From the NCBI GenBank assembly GCA_027445725.1, contig DAIAVG010000004.1, positions 1-23,777 of the forward strand: DNA of 23,777 nt, given 5' to 3'. Of the stretch, positions 17,514-23,777 are shown piece by piece (the first letter of the stretch is position 1; each line of letters starts with the position of its first letter). The notes under the pieces were generated by a model. The model ran no database searches. It saw only the letters and a list, made by a program, of their open reading frames with translations, and was not told the DNA's origin. This stretch comes from Acidithiobacillus sp. Its GTDB lineage: Bacteria > Pseudomonadota > Gammaproteobacteria > Acidithiobacillales > Acidithiobacillaceae. Both the position numbers and the translations under genes were made by a program.

Positions 17514-18752
17514 ATGGGAACTTTCAATACAGCGTTAAGTGGCCTGCAAGCGGCGAGCACCAATCTGCAGGTGCTCGGCAATAACATCGCCAACGCTAAT
17601 ACGGTGGGTTTCAAGGGTTCCAACGCCCAGTTTGCCGATGCCTATGCGGCGGCGATGGCCAACGCCGCGCCGACTCAGGGGCAGGTGGGTATTGGTACCC
17701 AGGTGCAGACCATCGCCCAGCAATTCACTCAGGGCAATATCCAGACTACCAGTAATCCGCTGGATGTCGCGATTAACGGCAATGGTTTCTTTCAGTTCAA
17801 TTACAACGGCGCCACGGTCTATGGTCGCAACGGCCAACTGCAACTGAACCAGAATGGGGTAGTGGTGGATGGCAATGGCGGCGAACTGGTCGGCATTCAG
17901 GCGCAGACCGGAAAGCTGACGGGGGCCAGTGGGCCGCTGACCATCAGCCAGAATGCATTGCCGCCGCAGGCCTCTTCCGGGCTGAGCATCGGGTTGAATC
18001 TGGATTCGACCAATACGCCGATCACCGGGACGGCCATCAACCCCAATGATCCCAGTACTTACAACTACTCTACGACGACGACGGTATACGACAGCCTGGG
18101 CACACCACAATTGTTAACTACTTATTATCAATTGTCTTCGGCCAGCCCCACCAGCGGCCAGACGTGGAATGTGGGTTACTCCGCGACGGGAACGGCCAGT
18201 GGCACGGCAGCCAGCGGAACGCTTGCAACCCCCCTTCAGTTCAACTCAAGCGGGCAAGTTCAGCCGCCCAGTAGTGGAACTGTCAGCTTCCAGTGGGCAG
18301 ATGGGGCCGCCCCCAGTACCCTCGCCGTCAATTTCAGCGGCAGTACCAACTACAACTCCGCCAACGCGGTCATCAATGCCAGCAGCAACGGCTACGGCAC
18401 CGGCCAACTCTCCGGCCTCTCCATCGATCCCAGCGGTAATATTTTCGCCCGCTACAGCAACGGCCAGTCGCAGGTCATGGGACAGATCACCCTCACCCGC
18501 TTCGCCAACAATAACGGCTTGCAGAATCTCGGTAACAACTACTTGGCGCCGACCTATGCTTCCGGGCAGCCCTTGTCGGGATCGCCGGGCAGCACCAATC
18601 TGGGGGTGTTGCAGTCGGGTGCGGTGGAGCAGTCGAACGTGAATTTGTCGCAGTCGCTGGTAAACCTGATTGTCGCGCAGCAGGCCTATCAAGCTAACGC
18701 CCAGACCATCAAGACCCAGAATGCCGTGGTTCAGACGCTGTTGAGCCTGTGA
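17514..18752 (+). CDS. flgE: Flagellar hook protein FlgE
   Basis: FlgE polymerises into the hook joining rod and filament. The 412-aa product has the N-terminal rod/hook signature FNTALSGLQAASTNLQVLGN followed by NIANANTVGFKGS, the middle LDVAINGNGFFQF block, a Ser/Thr/Gly-rich variable region (about 180-285), and the C-terminal VNLSQSLVNLIVAQQAYQAN helix followed by TIKTQNAVVQTLLSL. Length is close to enterobacterial FlgE (about 400 aa). Position between flgD and flgF supports the call. Confidence 0.97.
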   Translation: MGTFNTALSGLQAASTNLQVLGNNIANANTVGFKGSNAQFADAYAAAMANAAPTQGQVGIGTQVQTIAQQFTQGNIQTTSNPLDVAINGNGFFQFNYNGATVYGRNGQLQLNQNGVVVDGNGGELVGIQAQTGKLTGASGPLTISQNALPPQASSGLSIGLNLDSTNTPITGTAINPNDPSTYNYSTTTTVYDSLGTPQLLTTYYQLSSASPTSGQTWNVGYSATGTASGTAASGTLATPLQFNSSGQVQPPSSGTVSFQWADGAAPSTLAVNFSGSTNYNSANAVINASSNGYGTGQLSGLSIDPSGNIFARYSNGQSQVMGQITLTRFANNNGLQNLGNNYLAPTYASGQPLSGSPGSTNLGVLQSGAVEQSNVNLSQSLVNLIVAQQAYQANAQTIKTQNAVVQTLLSL

Positions 18753-18764
18753 GGATAAGGGACT

Positions 18765-19505
18765 ATGGATACCCTCTACATTGCCATGACCGGAGCCCAT
18801 GCGATTTTGCAGCGGCAGACGGTAACCGCCAATAATCTGGCTAATGCCAATACCACGGGTTTTCGCGCCGACGAGGCGCAGTTCAGCGCCTTGCCGGTGT
18901 ATGGTCAGGGTCTGCCGACCCGTGCCTATACGGCGACAATGAACCAGAGTGTGGATTTCCAGTCCGGGCCGGTGGTGCATACGGGGCGGCCATTGGATGT
19001 GGCGGTCAATGGCCAGGGCTGGCTCGCGGTGCAGGGTCCCGGCGGACAGGAAGCGTATACGCGTGACGGCAATCTGCAGATCAGCGGGCAAGGTATTTTG
19101 ACGACGGCGACAGGTCATCCCGTGCTGGGCGTTAACGGCGCGCCCATTTCTCTGCCCCCTATGCAGTCTTTGGTGATCGGTGCCGACGGGGTGGTCTCCG
19201 GCGTCCCCGTGGGGAGTCAGCCCGACGCGGTCATGGCCATTAACCAGATCAAGCTGGTGAATCCGCCGGAGAAGACTTTGCAGAAAGGCGCCGATGGCCT
19301 CTTTCAGACCAGCGGTGGCAAATCTGCGCCGGAGAATGCCAACGTCGTGCTGGAGCCGGGCGCGCTGGAAGGCAGTAATGTCAATCCGGTGAATAGCATG
19401 ATTCAGATGCTGCAGGACAGTCGTCAGTTTGAAATCCAGACCAAGCTGATGCAGACCGTTTCGCAAGACCAGCAAAGCGCCACTCAACTGCTAGTGGTGC
19501 CATGA
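18765..19505 (+). CDS. flgF: Flagellar rod protein FlgF
   Basis: FlgF is a proximal rod subunit of 246 aa. The N-terminus [18 protein letters not shown] with [18 protein letters not shown], the [14 protein letters not shown] block and the C-terminal [20 protein letters not shown] helix are typical. The tail ends QLLVVP. It starts 12 bp after flgE and precedes flgG by 19 bp. Confidence 0.96.
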   Translation: MDTLYIAMTGAHAILQRQTVTANNLANANTTGFRADEAQFSALPVYGQGLPTRAYTATMNQSVDFQSGPVVHTGRPLDVAVNGQGWLAVQGPGGQEAYTRDGNLQISGQGILTTATGHPVLGVNGAPISLPPMQSLVIGADGVVSGVPVGSQPDAVMAINQIKLVNPPEKTLQKGADGLFQTSGGKSAPENANVVLEPGALEGSNVNPVNSMIQMLQDSRQFEIQTKLMQTVSQDQQSATQLLVVP

Positions 19506-19524
19506 TAAACAGGAGCAATGCCCA

Positions 19525-20310
19525 ATGATGCGATCCTTATATGTGGCCGCTACCGGTCTGGAAGGCGAGCAAACCAAGATGGACGTCATCGCCAATAATC
19601 TGGCGAACGTTAATACCACCGGTTTCAAACAATCCCGGGCGGTCTTTCAGGACTTGCTTTATCAAAATCTGCGTCAGCCCGGTGCGCAGTCTTCCCAGAC
19701 GACGCAGTATCCTTCTGGTCTGCAACTAGGTACCGGTGTGCGGATAGTGTCCACAGAGCGTCTTATGACCCAGGGTAATCTTACCCAGACGGGTAATTCC
19801 CTGGACGTGGGCATCAATGGGCAGGGTTTTTTCCAGATCATGCAGCCCAACGGCACGATTGCTTATTCTCGGGATGGCACCTTCCAGATGAATAATCAGG
19901 GACAGTTGGTCACGTCCAACGGTTATCTTCTGCAGCCGCCAGTCACCATCCCACCCAACTCCCAATCCATCACCATCGGCAGCGATGGTACGGTATCGGT
20001 GGTGTTGCCTGGACAGGCGCAGCCGCAACAGGTGGGTACCATCCAGCTCGCCAATTTTATCAATCCCACGGGTCTGCAGAGTATCGGTGACAACCTCTAC
20101 TTGCAGACGGGCTCTTCCGGTGCGCCCCAGACCGGCCAGCCGACCCTGAATGGTCTCGGTTCCGTGCAGCAGGGTTACCTGGAATCTTCCAACGTCAATG
20201 TGGTATCAGAACTGGTGAATATGATCTCCACCCAGCGCGCCTATGAGATTAACAGCAAGGCGGTGTCCACATCAGATTCCATGCTGCAGTATCTCACCCA
20301 GAATCTTTGA
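19525..20310 (+). CDS. flgG: Flagellar distal rod protein FlgG
   Basis: FlgG makes the distal rod that crosses the P and L rings. The 261-aa length equals the family standard. Signatures are [40 protein letters not shown], the FlgG-specific stretch [33 protein letters not shown], and the C-terminal [20 protein letters not shown]. Two tandem ATGs (19525, 19528) follow an AGGAG; either could be used. Confidence 0.97.
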   Translation: MMRSLYVAATGLEGEQTKMDVIANNLANVNTTGFKQSRAVFQDLLYQNLRQPGAQSSQTTQYPSGLQLGTGVRIVSTERLMTQGNLTQTGNSLDVGINGQGFFQIMQPNGTIAYSRDGTFQMNNQGQLVTSNGYLLQPPVTIPPNSQSITIGSDGTVSVVLPGQAQPQQVGTIQLANFINPTGLQSIGDNLYLQTGSSGAPQTGQPTLNGLGSVQQGYLESSNVNVVSELVNMISTQRAYEINSKAVSTSDSMLQYLTQNL

Positions 20311-20319
20311 GGACATCTG

Positions 20320-21084
20320 ATGCGAGCGCGGGGTGGCGAAATGATGATCCTGAGCGGCCTGAATGGCCCCCTCTCCAATGGTTGGCGCGGCTTCGCCCGC
20401 GTCGTCATGGCTGTCGGATTGCTGCTCGGTCTTGGTGCCTGCGCTACGCTGAAGGGCCACCATGATCTTAAGCCGCTGACGCCGCTGCCCATCCCGGCAA
20501 AGCCGGAATCCCTTGCCGCGCACCCCGCCAACGGGGCTATCTGGCAGACGGGGACCAATGTTTCCCTGTTTAATGACAACCGGGCCAATCGTATCGGTGA
20601 TCTCATCACGGTGCTGATTCAGGAGAATTCCAGCGCTTCCAATAATACCAACACCGCCATCAACACCTCGGATTCGCTGAATGCGGCGCTGACCAATTTC
20701 TTCGGTATCACGCCCACCTTTGGCAGCGTGGCGGGTAACGCCTTCAGCCCCAGTATGGGAGCTACCAGCGGCCAGAAATATGGCGGTACCGGTGCCACGA
20801 CCCAGAGCAATACCTTTACGGCGATGCTGGAAGTGACGGTGGTGCGGGTGCAGGGGAATGGCAATCTGGTGATTGAGGGGTCCAAAGAAGTATTGCTGAA
20901 TGGCGGGCATGAATACATTCGGGTGGCCGGGATTGTGCGGCCCGCTGATGTGACGCCGCAAAACACTATTCTCTCGACCCAGATTGCAGATGCACGGGTG
21001 GAATATAGCGGCGACGGCAGTATTTATTCGGCGGCGCGGATGCCCTGGCTGGCGCGTTTTTTCCTGTCGCTGTGGCCGTTTTAG
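20320..21084 (+). CDS. flgH: Flagellar L-ring lipoprotein FlgH
   Basis: FlgH forms the outer-membrane L ring. The 254-aa product begins with a signal peptide ending in a lipobox (VGLLLGLGAC, lipidated Cys at 41 with this start). Family blocks are SLFNDNRANRIGDLITVLIQ (about 85-104), TFTAMLEVTVVRVQGNGNLV with IEGSKEVLLNGGHEYIRVAG, and the terminal DARVEYSGDGSIYSA. An ATG at 20341 would give a shorter, more typical signal sequence; 20320 has GAGGAC upstream. The C-terminal MPWLARFFLSLWPF is the expected hydrophobic end. Confidence 0.96.
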   Translation: MRARGGEMMILSGLNGPLSNGWRGFARVVMAVGLLLGLGACATLKGHHDLKPLTPLPIPAKPESLAAHPANGAIWQTGTNVSLFNDNRANRIGDLITVLIQENSSASNNTNTAINTSDSLNAALTNFFGITPTFGSVAGNAFSPSMGATSGQKYGGTGATTQSNTFTAMLEVTVVRVQGNGNLVIEGSKEVLLNGGHEYIRVAGIVRPADVTPQNTILSTQIADARVEYSGDGSIYSAARMPWLARFFLSLWPF

Positions 21085-21100
21085 CCGATAAGGTCCGATC

Positions 21101-22228
21101 ATGAGAACGCTTCGTTGGAAACGACTTCTGCTGATACTTATAACCATGACGCTAGCGCTCGGGTATCTGGCCGGAGCGTATGCGGAAACCGTGCGTAATC
21201 TGGCTACGGTCGGCGGCGTGCGCAGCAACCAGTTGGTGGGCTACGGACTGGTGGTGGGGCTGAACGGAACGGGCGACCAAGCTACTCAGGTGCCCTATAC
21301 CACACAGTCCCTGCTGAATATGTTTCAGCGCCTCGGTATCAACCTTCCGGCTTCCGTAGCCACCAATCTGCAGCCCAAAGATGTGGCCGCAGTGATCGTG
21401 ACGGCCCATCTGCCGCCCTTTGCGCAACCTGGGCAGACCATTAATGTCACGGTGTCGGCAGTCGGCAATGCCAGCAGCCTGATGGGGGGCACGTTGCTGA
21501 TGACTCCGTTAAAAGGTGCGGATGGGCAGACTTATGCCGTCGCTCAGGGCAATCTGATCGTCAGTGGTTTTGGGGCCAGTAGTAACGGCGCCTCGGCACA
21601 GGTCAACGTGACGACGGCCGGTACCATCCCCAATGGGGCGAATGTGGAGCGCACAGTCTCCAATGGATTCGATCAGGCCGGGCCCATGACCCTGGAACTG
21701 CATACCCCGAGTTTTACCACCGCCGCGCGGATCGCGGACGTCATCAATCAGCAGCTGGGCTATGGCATTGCCGAGGCGATGAACGCAGGGGAGGTCAAAG
21801 TGCAGGCCCCGACATCACCGGGGGCGCGGGTGACCTTCCTTTCCGAGATCGAGAATCTGGATGTCACCCCGGAAACCCCGCTCGCCAAGGTGATTATCGA
21901 TGCGCGCAGCGGGACCGTGGTGCTGGGCCAGAATGTGACCTTGGGTTCCTGTGCCGTCGCTCACGGTAACCTCTCGGTAACCATCTCTCAGAAATATCTG
22001 GTCAGTCAGCCGAATCCGCTGGGAGCCGGGCAGACCGTGGTTGTTCCGCAAGCCAATGTGAACATAAACCAGCCCAACGCCAAGCTTCTGATGTTTAAGC
22101 CGGGCGTCAGTCTGGAGGCCGTCGTGCGTGCCTTGAATGCGGTGGGTGCGACGCCCACCGACCTGATCGCCATACTGCAGGCCATGAAGGCTGCAGGCGC
22201 ACTGCATGCGCAACTGGAGGTAGTATGA
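21101..22228 (+). CDS. flgI: Flagellar P-ring protein FlgI
   Basis: FlgI assembles the periplasmic P ring around the rod. The 375-aa product has a signal peptide (basic MRTLRWKRLL, hydrophobic core, likely cleavage after AYA at residue 28), and the mature protein opens with ETVRNLATVGGVRSNQLVGY. Other blocks are GLVVGLNGTGDQATQVPYTT, FAQPGQTINVTVSAVGNASS, LMGGTLLMTPLKGADGQTYA and KVIIDARSGTVVLGQNV. Its stop overlaps the flgJ start (ATGA, 22225-22228). FlgA, encoded divergently upstream, is its chaperone. Confidence 0.97.
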   Translation: MRTLRWKRLLLILITMTLALGYLAGAYAETVRNLATVGGVRSNQLVGYGLVVGLNGTGDQATQVPYTTQSLLNMFQRLGINLPASVATNLQPKDVAAVIVTAHLPPFAQPGQTINVTVSAVGNASSLMGGTLLMTPLKGADGQTYAVAQGNLIVSGFGASSNGASAQVNVTTAGTIPNGANVERTVSNGFDQAGPMTLELHTPSFTTAARIADVINQQLGYGIAEAMNAGEVKVQAPTSPGARVTFLSEIENLDVTPETPLAKVIIDARSGTVVLGQNVTLGSCAVAHGNLSVTISQKYLVSQPNPLGAGQTVVVPQANVNINQPNAKLLMFKPGVSLEAVVRALNAVGATPTDLIAILQAMKAAGALHAQLEVV

Positions 22229-23193
22229 GCGGCCCCATAAGTCTCAGCGCCAGCACCCAGGCGGTGAATATCAACCCTAAAGCGGCGTCCGCGGCAGCCA
22301 GCGATGCCCTGAATTTCTCGGGTCTGGCGCAACTGCGCAGTGATGCACAGGCGCACAACCCCCAGTCTATCATGGCGGTCGCCAAACAGTTTGAGGCGGT
22401 GCTGATGCAGGAAATGCTCTCGGCGATGTCTGCCACTTCATTTGGCTCCGACCTTACCGGGAAAAATGCCGGGCCGATGTTTAAGTCGATGTTTAACCAG
22501 CAGATCGCGCAAACCGTCAGTCAGGGTCAAGGGATGGGTATCGCGCAGACGCTCGCCAGCGAGATCGCCAGTCGTTACCACTTGCACTGGGGTGAACATG
22601 GTAAGCCTGCACTGGCAGAAGCCGAAGGTGGAATGCCTGTTCCGGCGCGCAATGCCGCCCTGCAATCTCCCGCAGCCGCATCGCCGTCCTGGGCCAAACC
22701 ATCGCAGGCGCTGGTTCAGCAGGCCACTGCCTTTGTCGCCGCCATCCTGCCCGCCGTACAGTCCGTAGCGCGGAAACTGGGTGTCGCGCCCAAGGCCATC
22801 ATCGCTCAGGCCGCTCTGGAAACCGGTTGGGGCAGCCATGTGGCGGGAAATAATCTCTTCGGTATAAAGGGGGCTGGTAGCTGGCAGGGACCATCGGTGA
22901 GCAGTCTGACTCACGAATTTGAGGATGGCGTGAATCAGGTGGAAACGGCTGCTTTTCGCGCCTATGGCAGTTTTCGCGCCAGCGTGCAGAACTACGCCCA
23001 TCTGCTGCTCGATAATCCGCGTTACCAGTCAGCGCTGGGGCAAGGGAATAATGTCGCGGCTTTCGCAGAGGCCCTGCAGCAGGGAGGGTATGCCAGCGAT
23101 CCACAATATGCCGGCAAACTGGTGGCAGTGGCCGATAGCCCATTGATGGAGCAGGTGATGGCCGGGTTTCCGCAAGGCGCTGCCGGGGGCTAA
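22225..23193 (+). CDS. flgJ: Rod cap and peptidoglycan hydrolase FlgJ
   Basis: FlgJ caps the growing rod and cuts a hole in peptidoglycan. The 322-aa protein is the two-domain form. Residues about 45-120 are the rod-binding domain (AKQFEAVLMQEMLSAMSATS, then MFKSMFNQQIAQTVSQGQGM). A Pro/Ala-rich linker covers about 135-165. Residues about 165-315 are the glucosaminidase domain with catalytic Glu E199 in IIAQAALETGWGSH, followed by NNLFGIKG and the YGSFRASVQNYAHLL and NPRYQSAL segments. It is the last gene before an intrinsic terminator whose stem overlaps the stop codon. Confidence 0.96.
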   Translation: MSGPISLSASTQAVNINPKAASAAASDALNFSGLAQLRSDAQAHNPQSIMAVAKQFEAVLMQEMLSAMSATSFGSDLTGKNAGPMFKSMFNQQIAQTVSQGQGMGIAQTLASEIASRYHLHWGEHGKPALAEAEGGMPVPARNAALQSPAAASPSWAKPSQALVQQATAFVAAILPAVQSVARKLGVAPKAIIAQAALETGWGSHVAGNNLFGIKGAGSWQGPSVSSLTHEFEDGVNQVETAAFRAYGSFRASVQNYAHLLLDNPRYQSALGQGNNVAAFAEALQQGGYASDPQYAGKLVAVADSPLMEQVMAGFPQGAAGG

Positions 23194-23208
23194 ACTCCGG
23201 CAGTTTTT
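23180..23208 (+). terminator. Intrinsic terminator at the end of flgB-J
   Basis: CTGCCGGGG pairs with CTCCGGCAG (nine base pairs, one G-U) around a six-base loop, followed directly by TTTTT at 23204-23208. The stem begins inside the last codons of flgJ and its loop contains the TAA stop codon. It should separate the rod-hook operon from the flgK region. Confidence 0.8.
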
Positions 23209-23261
23209 GTGTCGTTATAACGGGAAGCAGTGTTTCCTGCGATCGGGAGAAAGAAGGCGGC

Positions 23262-23624
23262 ATGGGCGAGGTGACCCCAGGGCGGGATGAACTGGAGACG
23301 GTGCAGGCGTTGACCAACTTGCTGCAGCTACAGAAGGCATGCTTGGCGCACGCCGACTGGGGACAAGGTTTGCCCGATTCGGAGCGGAGAAATTTTCTGG
23401 CCCGGCGTTTATTGAAACTGCGTGCGGAAATGGTTGGTAATGCGGCACCCGCTCCGGATCTGAGTCAGGCGGTGCTTGGCCTGCAGGAAGCGTATAGCGA
23501 ACTGGATCATGCTTTGCGCCTTGCCAGTGCTGCATTGCGGGATGCACTGGCGCTTCTGCAGGGGCAGAAGACAGCCGTATATGGTGATCATGCCGGTCCG
23601 GGTCGTTCCTTGGGGAGTGCGTAA
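23262..23624 (+). CDS. Small helical protein upstream of flgK, possibly FlgN-like
   Basis: The 120-aa product is Leu/Ala/Gln-rich and predicted helical: an N-terminal helix (about 8-30), a DWGQGLPDSERRNFLARRLL segment (about 32-51), and a long C-terminal helix (about 68-106) ending in a KTAVYGDHAG stretch. FlgN-type chaperones often end with a similar Tyr-Gly/Asp-Gly segment, and the gene precedes flgK, a FlgN client, by one base. That makes a second FlgN-like chaperone plausible, but no decisive motif is present and a flgN already lies at 13998-14399. The ATG at 23262 has GGGAGAAAGAAGG upstream. Confidence 0.72.
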   Translation: MGEVTPGRDELETVQALTNLLQLQKACLAHADWGQGLPDSERRNFLARRLLKLRAEMVGNAAPAPDLSQAVLGLQEAYSELDHALRLASAALRDALALLQGQKTAVYGDHAGPGRSLGSA

Positions 23625-23625
23625 G

Positions 23626-23777
23626 ATGTCGGGAATCAGCGGAATCGTCAATACAGCGCTTACGGGACTGCAGGCCGCGCAAAATGCGCTGCAGGTAACC
23701 GGTAATAACATCGCCAACGTCAACACGCCCGGCTATAGTCAGGAAAACATAGTGCAGTCTACCACTACGCCCACTTT
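23626..23777 (+). CDS. flgK: Hook-filament junction protein FlgK (3' partial)
   Basis: The first 50 residues are visible: MSGISGIVNTALTGLQAAQN, then ALQVTGNNIANVNTPGYSQE, the characteristic HAP1 N-terminus (the NTPGYSQE ending separates FlgK from FlgE/F/G). The gene runs out of the window. GGGGAG lies upstream, and the start is one base after the preceding stop codon. Confidence 0.95.
   Translation, partial: MSGISGIVNTALTGLQAAQNALQVTGNNIANVNTPGYSQENIVQSTTTPT

Noticed and set aside
18246..19487. 413-aa open frame on the minus strand
   Set aside because: It is antisense to flgE and flgF and is His/Arg/Gln/Leu-rich, a typical shadow of high-GC coding sequence.
20272..21228. 318-aa open frame on the minus strand
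   Set aside because: It is antisense to flgH and the start of flgI, both clearly real, and has no recognisable motif.

Overview
This window is a flagellar and chemotaxis island from a motile Gram-negative proteobacterium. The evidence for the lineage is flgH and flgI (L- and P-rings, hence an outer membrane), a PilZ/YcgR-like protein, cheZ, a sigma54-type promoter, and the hisZ-purA pair at the left edge. An Acidithiobacillus-like organism is my best guess, from overall gene content only; no rRNA or species marker is present.

Layout. Positions 1-2239 (+) hold the end of hisZ and a complete purA. Positions 2254-10469 (-) form one tightly packed chemotaxis operon, read right to left: cheY, cheZ, cheA, a 206-aa protein that looks like a degenerate chemoreceptor tip, an ODP-type metallo-beta-lactamase-fold diiron protein (probable oxygen sensor), a soluble PAS-MCP-CZB receptor, cheV, a soluble MCP-CZB receptor and an 80-aa membrane protein. 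Positions 10675-12276 (-) hold a SPOR-domain protein and a MotD-type stator gene. An intergenic region full of dyads separates these from a divergent PilZ gene (12510-13256, +). Positions 13236-14735 (-) hold flgM, flgN, csrA and fliW, followed upstream by flgA (14834-15562, -). Positions 15953-23193 (+) hold the rod, hook and ring operon flgBCDEFGHIJ, closed by an intrinsic terminator. A small FlgN-like coiled-coil gene and the start of flgK end the window.

How the parts fit. flgB-J build the rod, hook and L/P rings. FlgA helps P-ring assembly. FlgN chaperones the hook-filament junction proteins, and FlgM holds sigma28 until the hook is complete. CsrA-FliW probably couples flagellin secretion to translation. 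MotD is a stator subunit and the PilZ protein is probably a c-di-GMP brake. The che operon encodes kinase, response regulator, phosphatase and two cytoplasmic CZB receptors together with the ODP protein, which points to intracellular oxygen or redox sensing. No cheW, cheR or cheB is in the window, so CheV is the only visible coupling protein.

Regulatory sequence: two near-identical sigma28-like promoters (upstream of cheY and of flgM), a good sigma54-like promoter upstream of flgB with an inverted repeat about 100 bp further upstream, and a four-copy TGACG/CGTCA array between motD and the PilZ gene. The most novel items are the receptor-tip-like protein beside the ODP sensor and the TGACG array.
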